Below are positions 14,268-19,493 of a DNA stretch of 19,493 bases, in pieces. Location of the stretch: contig CAIQMU010000073.1 of assembly GCA_903873095.1 (NCBI GenBank), forward strand, positions 1 through 19,493, given 5' to 3'. This stretch comes from an uncultured bacterium (GTDB lineage Bacteria > Patescibacteriota > Minisyncoccia > Phycocordibacterales > UBA1006). Under the pieces are notes generated by a model. The model saw only the letters and a program-made list of their open reading frames with translations. It had not been told where the DNA came from and made no database searches. Numbering within the stretch: position 1 is the stretch's first letter; every line of letters starts with the position of its first letter. Both the position numbers and the translations under genes were made by a program.

Positions 14268-14690
14268 ATGGCTAAAAAAATCACCAAAACAATTAAAATG
14301 CAGATTGCAGGTGGAAAGGCGACACCAGCCCCACCTCTCGGACCAGTTCTCGGACAGGCCGGTGTTAACATCGGAGAATTCGTAAACCAGTTCAACGGAA
14401 TGACACGCGAGAACATGGGCGAAATGGTATCAGTTCTCATGACTGTCTACGATGACCGATCGTTTACCTTTATCTTGAAAACTCCTCCGGTCTCAGCACT
14501 TCTCAAGAAGTTTGCGAAGGTTGATAAAGGATCAGGAACAAATACCAAGAAAAAGGCGGGAACAATCACTGATGCACAGCTTACAGAAATCGCAACGATC
14601 AAGTTGCCAGATCTTAATGCCCGCACAGTAGAAGCCGCTAAAAAGATTGTTGCAGGTTCTGCGCGATCAATGGGAATTGAAATTAAATAA
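14268..14690 (+). CDS. rplK: Large-subunit ribosomal protein uL11
   Basis: A 140-residue uL11, the usual length. It forms the base of the ribosomal stalk at the GTPase-associated centre on 23S rRNA. The N-terminal domain starts [18 protein letters not shown] and contains the hallmark [19 protein letters not shown]. The C-terminal rRNA-binding domain covers about residues 75-140 and includes the [16 protein letters not shown] and ARSMGIEIK segments. I chose the ATG at 14268 over the in-frame ATG at 14202 because it gives the canonical N-terminus and lies downstream of the promoter. rplA, which follows rplK in most bacteria, is absent: rplK is closed by a terminator, and the next gene is on the opposite strand and unrelated. 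Confidence 0.97.
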   Translation: MAKKITKTIKMQIAGGKATPAPPLGPVLGQAGVNIGEFVNQFNGMTRENMGEMVSVLMTVYDDRSFTFILKTPPVSALLKKFAKVDKGSGTNTKKKAGTITDAQLTEIATIKLPDLNARTVEAAKKIVAGSARSMGIEIK

Positions 14691-14706
14691 TTTCTGAACC
14701 AAATAA

Positions 14707-14738
14707 AAAATCACTCACTGTCACAGGTGGGTGATTTT
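14707..14738. terminator. Bidirectional terminator between rplK and the DUF488-like gene
   Basis: A 12-bp stem with one G-T pair (14707-14718 pairing with 14727-14738) and an eight-base loop. A-rich and T-rich flanks fit use in both directions. The stop codon of the minus-strand gene (14721-14723) lies within the loop. Confidence 0.8.
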
Positions 14739-15116
14739 GATTTCCGGTTCGAGTCGTTTGCATTCCTCGGCAAGTAAACGTCGATGACAATAGTCTGCTG
14801 CTTCCTCGATGCACAAGATAGTAATGACCGTTTTGAGTGACATTCTTGACAAGAATCGCACGAACTCTCTTGCGGGCTCGGCACGCATTTCTTGCAAATA
14901 TCTTGCTTCGAATTCCTCCCACGGCAGGTTGCGTTTATAGTAGTCACCGATAAGTTTCGGTGATGGTGCAAGTTGTGGTAGATGAATGGCAAACTTGTCA
15001 CGCGTAATGAGTGGATTGGGGGTAATTCCGTCATCTAATGTATGACGACTCATGATGGAAATTCTTGATCCATCCGAATCTAACATGGGCGAAAGAATTG
15101 ATTTTGTTTGGAGCAT
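14721..15116 (-). CDS. DUF488/YeaO-like protein
   Basis: A 131-residue protein resembling the DUF488 family, to which E. coli YeaO belongs. The molecular function of that family is not established. The middle reads LPQLAPSPKLIGDYYKR and then WEEFEARYLQEM (about residues 46-77), which closely resembles the YeaO 'LAPS-ELR-W' and 'W-EF-RY--EL' segments. The C-terminal half has ITILCIEEAADYCHRRLLAEE (about 99-118) with the DUF488 C-H-R triad at 110-112. The tail KITHL is encoded by one arm of the terminator. The gene is a single unit, divergent from thyA and sharing with it a symmetric promoter region. The predicted leader is about 11 bases, with no Shine-Dalgarno sequence. Joint control with thyA is suggested by the promoter geometry only. 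Confidence 0.75.
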   Translation of the reverse strand: MLQTKSILSPMLDSDGSRISIMSRHTLDDGITPNPLITRDKFAIHLPQLAPSPKLIGDYYKRNLPWEEFEARYLQEMRAEPAREFVRFLSRMSLKTVITILCIEEAADYCHRRLLAEECKRLEPEIKITHL

Positions 15117-15133
15117 GAGAGTATTTTAAATGA

Positions 15134-15190
15134 ATAGTACTTATTTAAATTATAATGTCAAATTGACTTTATTATAGTAATAAGTACGAT
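15134..15190. promoter_or_regulatory. Back-to-back divergent promoters with dyad symmetry (thyA and the DUF488-like gene)
   Basis: Minus strand: TTGACA (15161-15156), a 16-base spacer, TACTAT (15139-15134). Plus strand: TTGACT (15163-15168), a 16-base spacer, TACGAT (15185-15190). The two -35 boxes are one base apart. The whole region is an inverted repeat about base 15162, with 20 of 25 positions complementary between 15137 and 15187. The best blocks are GTCAA-A-TTGAC in the centre and GTACTTATT...AATAAGTAC at the -10 boxes. Confidence 0.65.
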
Positions 15191-15232
15191 GAGTGAGAAC
15201 CTTTATTTTTTAACAATTAAATAACAAATAGT

Positions 15233-16387
15233 ATGACAGTAAAAACAAAAGAGTTACGAGAAGGTCGTGATATTCTCAACAGCTCAGCTGATTCGGCAAG
15301 AAAAAAACACGAACTAACAAAGGCCAGTGTTCCTGGGGAGTTGAAGAAATTTTACGGATACGAGGAAATGCTCGGACATGTTCTGCGTTATGGTGTACCA
15401 AAAGCAGATCGTACAGGAACTGGCACAACAGGTGTCCATGGATATCAATTGCGCTTTGATCTGGAGAATGGTTTTCCTATGGTTACGACAAAAAAGGTTT
15501 TTCTCAAGGCCGTAACCTACGAACTTCTGTGGCTTCTAAAAGGGGATACAAACATCAGGTATCTTGCTCAAAATGGGGTAAAAATCTGGAATGACTGGCC
15601 GTACAAAAATTATCGCGAGTCAACTTCTTTTTTAGGAGAGACGATGGATGAATTTGTACAAAAAATTATCGAAGACGAGTCGTTTTCTAAAAAGTGGGGT
15701 GATCTCGGGCCTGTCTATGGTAAGCAATGGCGCAATTGGAAAACCCCACAATTGGAGGCCTATGATGAGGGCTATACATATCTTAGAATTGACCAGATTC
15801 AAGTCGCAATCGACCAGCTCAAGAGGGAGCAAGAAACTGGGGTGATGAATCGCAGAGTTATTGTTGTTGCATGGAACCCTGCTGATATTAATGATATGTC
15901 AAAGTCCGGACTGCCTCCTTGTCACTGTTTCTTTCAATTTCATTCATCGTTGATGTCTCTGGAAGAACGCAGGAGTCATTGGGCAAAGAAAAACAATCAA
16001 GTCTTTTCATGGTCTCAGGAAATGGGGGATGATGAATTGGATGCGGCAGGTGCACCATTTTTGAAACTTGACCTGCAGTTGTATCAAAGAAGTTGTGATA
16101 TCTTCCTTGGCGTACCGTTCAATATCGCATCTTATGCATTACTTCTCATGATGGTTGCACAAGTAACCAACATGAAGCCGGGTGAGTTTATTCATGATTA
16201 CGGCGACCTGCATATTTACAGCAATCATCTTGATCAGGTCGTCGAACAATTGTCTAGAATACCGTACCCTTATCCGACTATTGTAATCGCAAATCGTGGA
16301 CAGGGCATTGATGGTTATATGTACAGTGATTTTCAAATAGAAAATTATCAATGCCACCCTTCAATTCAAGGTGATGTAGCGGTATAA
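15233..16387 (+). CDS. thyA: Thymidylate synthase (folate-dependent, ThyA type)
   Basis: A 384-residue enzyme that methylates dUMP to dTMP using 5,10-methylene-tetrahydrofolate in the cytoplasm. The nucleotide- and folate-binding features are all present: DRTGTGT near residue 59, IWNDW with W119 and W122, GDLGPVYGKQW, RRVIVVAWNP, and the catalytic cysteine C230 in LPPCHCFFQFH. Further on are QRSCDIFLGVPFNIASYA, with the Asn that selects dUMP over dCMP, and GDLHIYSNHL. The C-terminus is complete (GDVAV). It is longer than the E. coli enzyme (264 residues) for three reasons: about 40 extra N-terminal residues, an L. casei-like insertion after the IWNDW motif, and about 25 residues inserted before the QRSCD motif. 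Both tryptophans and the Asn argue for normal methylation rather than hydroxymethylation. No Shine-Dalgarno sequence precedes the ATG. The gene is divergent from the DUF488-like gene and convergent with the DUF1599 gene. Confidence 0.96.
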   Translation: MTVKTKELREGRDILNSSADSARKKHELTKASVPGELKKFYGYEEMLGHVLRYGVPKADRTGTGTTGVHGYQLRFDLENGFPMVTTKKVFLKAVTYELLWLLKGDTNIRYLAQNGVKIWNDWPYKNYRESTSFLGETMDEFVQKIIEDESFSKKWGDLGPVYGKQWRNWKTPQLEAYDEGYTYLRIDQIQVAIDQLKREQETGVMNRRVIVVAWNPADINDMSKSGLPPCHCFFQFHSSLMSLEERRSHWAKKNNQVFSWSQEMGDDELDAAGAPFLKLDLQLYQRSCDIFLGVPFNIASYALLLMMVAQVTNMKPGEFIHDYGDLHIYSNHLDQVVEQLSRIPYPYPTIVIANRGQGIDGYMYSDFQIENYQCHPSIQGDVAV

Positions 16388-16405
16388 TAATTTTTTCACA
16401 TAAGA

Positions 16406-16437
16406 AAAGCCAAAATGCGCATGCGCATTTCGGCTTT
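16406..16437. terminator. Bidirectional terminator between thyA and the DUF1599 gene
   Basis: The hairpin is AAAGCC, one mismatch, then AAATGCG with a CATG loop and the matching right arm (CGCATTT, GGCTTT). A T-rich tract follows on the plus strand and an A/T-rich tract on the other side. The core is an 18-base perfect palindrome. Confidence 0.88.
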
Positions 16438-16453
16438 ATTTTTTTTGCAGATT

Positions 16454-17023
16454 TTATTTCATCGGATCTTCTCCTTCACTTATTCTAATAAGTGCAAAGA
16501 TAGAATAGTTGACGATGTCTTGATACCCAGCATCTATTCCTTCGGAGGCAATGACTTTGCCGGCATTGTCTTCAATGGATTTAATACGAAGTAGCTTCAT
16601 AAGTATCAGATCCACCAAGCTACTGATACGCATTTCGCGCCAAGCCTCGCCATAATCATGATTCTTTTTGAGCATCAGTTCATAGATGATTTTGCGTTGT
16701 TCATTGTAGAGACTTATTGCTTGATCCTGTGTGAGTTCAAGAGAAAGATTTGCATTTTCGGGATTAATTTGAATTAATCCCATGATGCAGTAGTTTACAA
16801 TGCCCACGAATTCATCCTTGAGAGGATCTTGAACTTTTTGTTCACCTGCTTCTTGTATAGAACGTATCCGTTGGGTTTTTATAAAAATTTGATCGGTTAT
16901 AGATTTTCCTCGGAGAACCCTCCAAGATGTTCCGTAGTCTTTCATTTTTTTAAGGTAGAGCTGAAAAGCATTCTCGATTTGCTCCTCATACTGTGTTTCT
17001 GTCCGTGTTTCTGTTGTACTCAT
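16454..17023 (-). CDS. Tandem DUF1599 (nucleotide modification associated domain 1) protein
   Basis: A 189-residue all-helical-looking protein made of two copies of one unit, at about residues 24-84 and 118-178. Each copy follows the pattern K-x-x-DYG-x-x-WR-x-x-R, then S-x-x-D-x-I, then K-x-x-RI-x-SI, and ends D-x-x-x-IVNY. This is the DUF1599 pattern, also named nucleotide modification associated domain 1, which is often found as a pair in one protein. The biochemical activity is not established. The family name comes from association with DNA or nucleotide modification genes. Here it lies between thyA and the kinase-CYTH and tmk genes, which fits a role in nucleotide handling. It has its own promoter and terminator. 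The conserved Asp, Arg and Lys of both copies are retained, so neither copy looks degenerate. Confidence 0.83.
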   Translation of the reverse strand: MSTTETRTETQYEEQIENAFQLYLKKMKDYGTSWRVLRGKSITDQIFIKTQRIRSIQEAGEQKVQDPLKDEFVGIVNYCIMGLIQINPENANLSLELTQDQAISLYNEQRKIIYELMLKKNHDYGEAWREMRISSLVDLILMKLLRIKSIEDNAGKVIASEGIDAGYQDIVNYSIFALIRISEGEDPMK

Positions 17024-17056
17024 ATTGTGGTATTAAGTTTTATTTTGATTTCCTCA

Positions 17057-17084
17057 ACCATATCAGAATAGGGAAATAAGTCAA
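17057..17084 (-). promoter_or_regulatory. Promoter of the DUF1599 gene
   Basis: On the minus strand, TTGACT (17084-17079), a 16-base spacer, then TATGGT (17062-17057). It starts just after the T-tract that ends the kinase-CYTH gene. The leader to the ATG at 17023 is about 27 bases with no Shine-Dalgarno sequence. Confidence 0.55.
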
Positions 17085-17093
17085 CAAAATAAA

Positions 17094-17115
17094 AATCCCG
17101 GAATGTTCCGGGATT
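17094..17115 (-). terminator. Terminator of the kinase-CYTH gene
   Basis: A 10-bp perfect stem (AATCCCGGAA pairing with TTCCGGGATT) with a two-base minimal loop. On the minus strand it is followed by TTTATTTT. It starts eight bases after the stop codon of the kinase-CYTH gene, read on that strand. Confidence 0.88.
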
Positions 17116-17122
17116 ATGTACA

Positions 17123-18304
17123 TTATACAGCAACGAGACGTTTTGCGATGTTTTCGTTGCGGTAGAAATCGTCACTTGTTACATCTATGAGATTTGGAAT
17201 AAATTCAGGCAGCATAGGTCGGTCACTCTTTTCTGAGACCTCAAGCTCCAAAATATTATTGGCTTCATTATCAATCTGCTTTTTAAACTGATCGAATTCA
17301 AAATACTGATGTTGATGAACAAAGTAAGTGCGATCTTTTTTGATGGGAGGACTGTTTGCATAACTTACAAGCTGTACGAATTCACGCTCACTCATGAAAT
17401 CTTCCGGTTCATATGGATTTGGGTCCCCCGGAATGAATGCCTTAAGTGTATAGATGAACGTGCGACTGCCTTCGTACTCGCGAATACGGATACGTTCGAC
17501 AATTTTAGTTGCCTCCTTGGGATAGCTCATGATCTTGAGCTGAGGTGTTTGACTTAAGTAATACTGAGTAAGTAAAACCGTTTCATGTGACATTGGAAGA
17601 TCATCGCGCGAGAAGAATCTTGGAACCAGATACTTGAATTCAATTTCCTGTGGTAAGGGAATTCCCAACACCCCAAGAATTGCCTTGAGGGTATCACGCT
17701 TTTTTTCTTCGAATGTTGCACGATTCGGAATCACTTTGAGTTTTTGGGAACCAAGCCATGCGTTTTGTGTTAGGTGATCCTTTTCAACAGCTTCAACAAG
17801 TGCGCGCTCAATTGATTGTTCACCATTCTCATCTTTACCTTCGACACGAAACGGATTATTTTTGAAGACACTTCGGAAAACATCAGGTGCACCGTTTGCA
17901 GTCGTCACCAAATGAATTACCGCGTCGTAACGTTCACGCAGATGATGGAGTGTCGTGCCGAGCTTCTGGGCATTTGCCAAAAATTCTCCCGGCTTAGAGT
18001 ACACCATACAATCTATGATTCCACGATCGCAAATTATAACAGGACGCAGATTTCCTGGATATCCTCTGGCGGCATCCTTGAAAATTTCCTCATCAGAAAG
18101 CATTCGACGCATGATAAGTTCTTGAGTGTTTTGTATCTCGCCGTGTTTGATTCCACCCGAAAACAAGTCAGTCGCGGCTTCTCTTACAAAATAGGGCTTA
18201 ACTCCATACTTGGGTAGTTCTTGGTCAAGATTGACCATGACGGATGTTTTTCCGGCAGTTGTTCCACCGGTGATTGCAATTACTGGAATGGTTAATGTGC
18301 TCAT
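17123..18304 (-). CDS. P-loop nucleotide kinase-like (AAA_28-type) domain fused to a CYTH domain
   Basis: A 393-residue two-domain protein. Residues 1-215 form a P-loop NTPase with Walker A GGTTAGKT (13-20), a VREAATDLFSGG segment (40-51) and an IICDRGIID motif (90-98). These resemble kinases acting on nucleosides or small phosphorylated substrates more than AAA+ motors. Residues 218-393 form a CYTH triphosphate tunnel domain. Evidence for it is the signature E220-I-E-F-K224 (ExExK), LTQYYL at 245-250, ERIRIREYEG at 270-279, and the late acidic strand LELEVSE (352-358). CYTH enzymes hydrolyse triphosphates or cyclise nucleotides using metal ions held by such acidic residues. Kinase-CYTH fusions of this type have no firmly assigned substrate that I know of. 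The gene is divergent from tmk and upstream of the DUF1599 gene on the same strand, separated from it by a terminator and a promoter. Confidence 0.8.
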   Translation of the reverse strand: MSTLTIPVIAITGGTTAGKTSVMVNLDQELPKYGVKPYFVREAATDLFSGGIKHGEIQNTQELIMRRMLSDEEIFKDAARGYPGNLRPVIICDRGIIDCMVYSKPGEFLANAQKLGTTLHHLRERYDAVIHLVTTANGAPDVFRSVFKNNPFRVEGKDENGEQSIERALVEAVEKDHLTQNAWLGSQKLKVIPNRATFEEKKRDTLKAILGVLGIPLPQEIEFKYLVPRFFSRDDLPMSHETVLLTQYYLSQTPQLKIMSYPKEATKIVERIRIREYEGSRTFIYTLKAFIPGDPNPYEPEDFMSEREFVQLVSYANSPPIKKDRTYFVHQHQYFEFDQFKKQIDNEANNILELEVSEKSDRPMLPEFIPNLIDVTSDDFYRNENIAKRLVAV

Positions 18305-18336
18305 TTTTATTGGGTTTTATGAATGAATTTACCCAA

Positions 18337-18365
18337 ACATTAGCTTTTTAAACCTTAAATGTCAA
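18337..18365 (-). promoter_or_regulatory. Promoter of the kinase-CYTH gene
   Basis: On the minus strand, a perfect TTGACA (18365-18360), a 17-base spacer, then TAATGT (18342-18337). The leader to the ATG at 18304 is about 26 bases. For the divergent tmk gene I see only a TATATA-type -10 near 18406-18411, without a good -35. Confidence 0.5.
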
Positions 18366-18431
18366 TGTTGTATTCCGTGTTACAAGGAGTAAGATTGGTG
18401 AGAATTATATAACTCTTTAAAACAAAAAATT

Positions 18432-19352
18432 ATGACAAGTAATAATAAATCAAAACTCACAGAGCTTGGTTCGGGAAATAGTGATAAAAAAGCAACAAAG
18501 GATTTGTTCAGGGCATGCGTCATGATTGATAGCTGTATTTACCAAATAGGTGATGATGCCAAATTAGATGGCGCGATTGCATTTTGTGAAGAATACAACG
18601 GAATGGACCATGGTGTGCAAATATTCGACGATGAAGGATTTGGGATGATTAAAAATGGAAAACTCCCAAGACTGGATGGAAAATTGATCGTAATAGACGG
18701 CACTGACGGTGTGGGAAAGAATACGCAGGCTAAAAAATTAATTGAGCGCCTAAAATCAGAGGGTATCAGATGCAAGACATTTGATTTTCCTCATTACCAA
18801 AACCATTTTGGCGGTTTGATTGGTGAGGCTCTTGCGGGAAAACATGGTGACTTTGTCGGTATGAGTCCGTACATTGTCTCATCACTCTACGCGGCTGATC
18901 GATTTGAATCCTCGGAAATGATCAAGGAATGGCTTTCTGAGGGTGCCGTTGTAATCCTTGATCGCTACGTGAGCGCAAACCAAATTCATCAAGGAGGAAA
19001 AATAAAATCCGAGGAAGAGCGCGAAAAATTTCTTCAATGGCTTGACCATATGGAGCACGGAATTTTTAAAATTCCTCGTCCTGATGTAATTTTGTATCTT
19101 GATCTTCCGCTTGAAATAAGTCAAAAACTTTTGCAAGAAGGAAAAGCAAAAGAGAAAAAGATCTATCACAGCGGAACTGATCAGCATGAAGACAATCCTC
19201 AACATTTGTTAGATGCCAGGATAAGTGGAGTGAAAATGGTAGAGTCCATGAATGCCTGGAAAAGGATTATATGTGGTGAAAATGATGAAATATTCTCGGT
19301 CGATGTGATTCATGAAAAAATTTGGACAGAAGTGAAAGAGATACTACGTTAG
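18432..19352 (+). CDS. tmk: Thymidylate kinase with N-terminal extension
   Basis: A 306-residue dTMP kinase-like protein. Such enzymes transfer phosphate from ATP to dTMP, making dTDP for DNA synthesis. The kinase core starts near residue 82 (GKLIVIDGTDGVGKNTQ) with a P-loop at 90-98, followed by FDFPHYQ and D177-R-Y-V-S-A-N-Q-x-H-Q-G-G-K, the family's DR motif and substrate-contact segment. A PDVILYLDLP strand comes later, and a lysine-rich LID-like stretch lies near 236-245. Two features stand out. The P-loop has Asn97 where Ser/Thr normally holds the magnesium ion. About 80 extra residues precede the core and match no domain I recognise (ACVMIDSCIYQIGDDAK, then GVQIFDDEG). M73, just before the core, is an alternative start, but the upstream frame looks coding. 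The gene is divergent from the kinase-CYTH gene. Together with thyA it would complete dUMP to dTDP. Confidence 0.88.
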   Translation: MTSNNKSKLTELGSGNSDKKATKDLFRACVMIDSCIYQIGDDAKLDGAIAFCEEYNGMDHGVQIFDDEGFGMIKNGKLPRLDGKLIVIDGTDGVGKNTQAKKLIERLKSEGIRCKTFDFPHYQNHFGGLIGEALAGKHGDFVGMSPYIVSSLYAADRFESSEMIKEWLSEGAVVILDRYVSANQIHQGGKIKSEEEREKFLQWLDHMEHGIFKIPRPDVILYLDLPLEISQKLLQEGKAKEKKIYHSGTDQHEDNPQHLLDARISGVKMVESMNAWKRIICGENDEIFSVDVIHEKIWTEVKEILR

Positions 19353-19364
19353 TTTTATCAATCG

Positions 19365-19387
19365 AAAGCCTCCCCGTGAGGCTTTTT
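19365..19387 (+). terminator. Terminator of tmk
   Basis: An eight-bp stem (AAAGCCTC pairing with GAGGCTTT) with a five-base loop, followed by further T bases, 12 bases after the stop codon. Confidence 0.88.
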
Positions 19388-19403
19388 TATTTCATCCAAA
19401 AAC

Positions 19404-19420
19404 CCCCAGCGCAGCTGGGG
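19404..19420 (-). terminator. GC-rich hairpin, probable terminator for a gene entering from the right
   Basis: A seven-bp stem CCCCAGC-gca-GCTGGGG. Read on the minus strand it is followed by GTTTTT, the layout of an intrinsic terminator. That suggests a minus-strand gene beyond the window edge converging on tmk. Confidence 0.5.
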
Positions 19421-19445
19421 TGTACGTTTGAAGGCAACGCCGTAT

Positions 19446-19475
19446 ACTAAAACCGTCCGGCAGGACGGTTTTAGT
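19446..19475. repeat. Perfect 13-bp palindromic hairpin near the window end
   Basis: ACTAAAACCGTCC pairs exactly with the right arm at 19463-19475 across a GGCA loop. It may be a further terminator or a dispersed palindromic repeat. The stretch from 19388 to 19493 holds no convincing open reading frame. Confidence 0.6.
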
Positions 19476-19493
19476 AATTAATCAATACACTTA

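Noticed and set aside
15233-16387. ThyA as a hydroxymethylase for DNA base hypermodification
   Set aside because: Both tryptophans of the IWNDW motif and the Asn in FNIAS are kept, as expected for ordinary dUMP methylation. The DUF1599 neighbour alone is not enough evidence.

Overview
The window looks like chromosomal DNA from a member of the Candidate Phyla Radiation (Patescibacteria), most likely a Parcubacteria-type genome using the standard code. Four things point that way: an AT-rich, tightly packed layout; a VirD4-like ATPase next to a giant secreted protein with GLUG repeats and a C-terminal peptidoglycan-binding domain; no Shine-Dalgarno sequence before any gene; and a secE-nusG-rplK region that lacks rplA after rplK. 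Loss of ribosomal protein uL1 has been reported for one branch of Parcubacteria. The placement is an inference, since no rRNA gene lies in the window.

Region 1 (1-11,868) is a cell-surface region. It holds a type IV secretion-type DNA-translocation ATPase whose 5' end may lie outside the window. Next comes a small secreted DUF5666-like protein on the opposite strand. A single 2,878-residue secreted mosaic protein (three GLUG blocks, FN3, Asp-box propeller, LamG-like domain, peptidoglycan-binding domain) takes up 44% of the window. Region 2 (11,869-12,868) has a small two-helix membrane protein and a single-domain SET lysine methyltransferase, each a separate transcription unit. A nested-palindrome repeat follows (12,870-13,016). 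Region 3 (13,022-14,738) is the translation and secretion region: secE (56 residues, easily missed), nusG, a small unknown membrane protein, and rplK. A copy of the repeat's 14-bp arm abuts the nusG stop. Region 4 (14,721-19,387) holds a DUF488/YeaO-like gene followed by four genes that look like a nucleotide-metabolism cluster centred on thymidylate: thyA, a tandem DUF1599 (Nmad1) protein, a P-loop kinase-like/CYTH fusion, and an N-terminally extended thymidylate kinase. The final 100 bases hold two strong hairpins and no gene.

How the parts fit together: ThyA makes dTMP, and the tmk product would phosphorylate it to dTDP. The DUF1599 and kinase-CYTH proteins are plausible nucleotide-handling partners of unknown substrate. 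The ThyA keeps the residues expected of an ordinary dUMP methylase, so base hypermodification is possible but not favoured. Regulation looks compact. Several terminator T-tracts run directly into the -35 box of the next promoter. Two minus-strand genes end inside the loop of a shared convergent terminator. thyA and the DUF488 gene share a strikingly symmetric divergent promoter centred on base 15,162.
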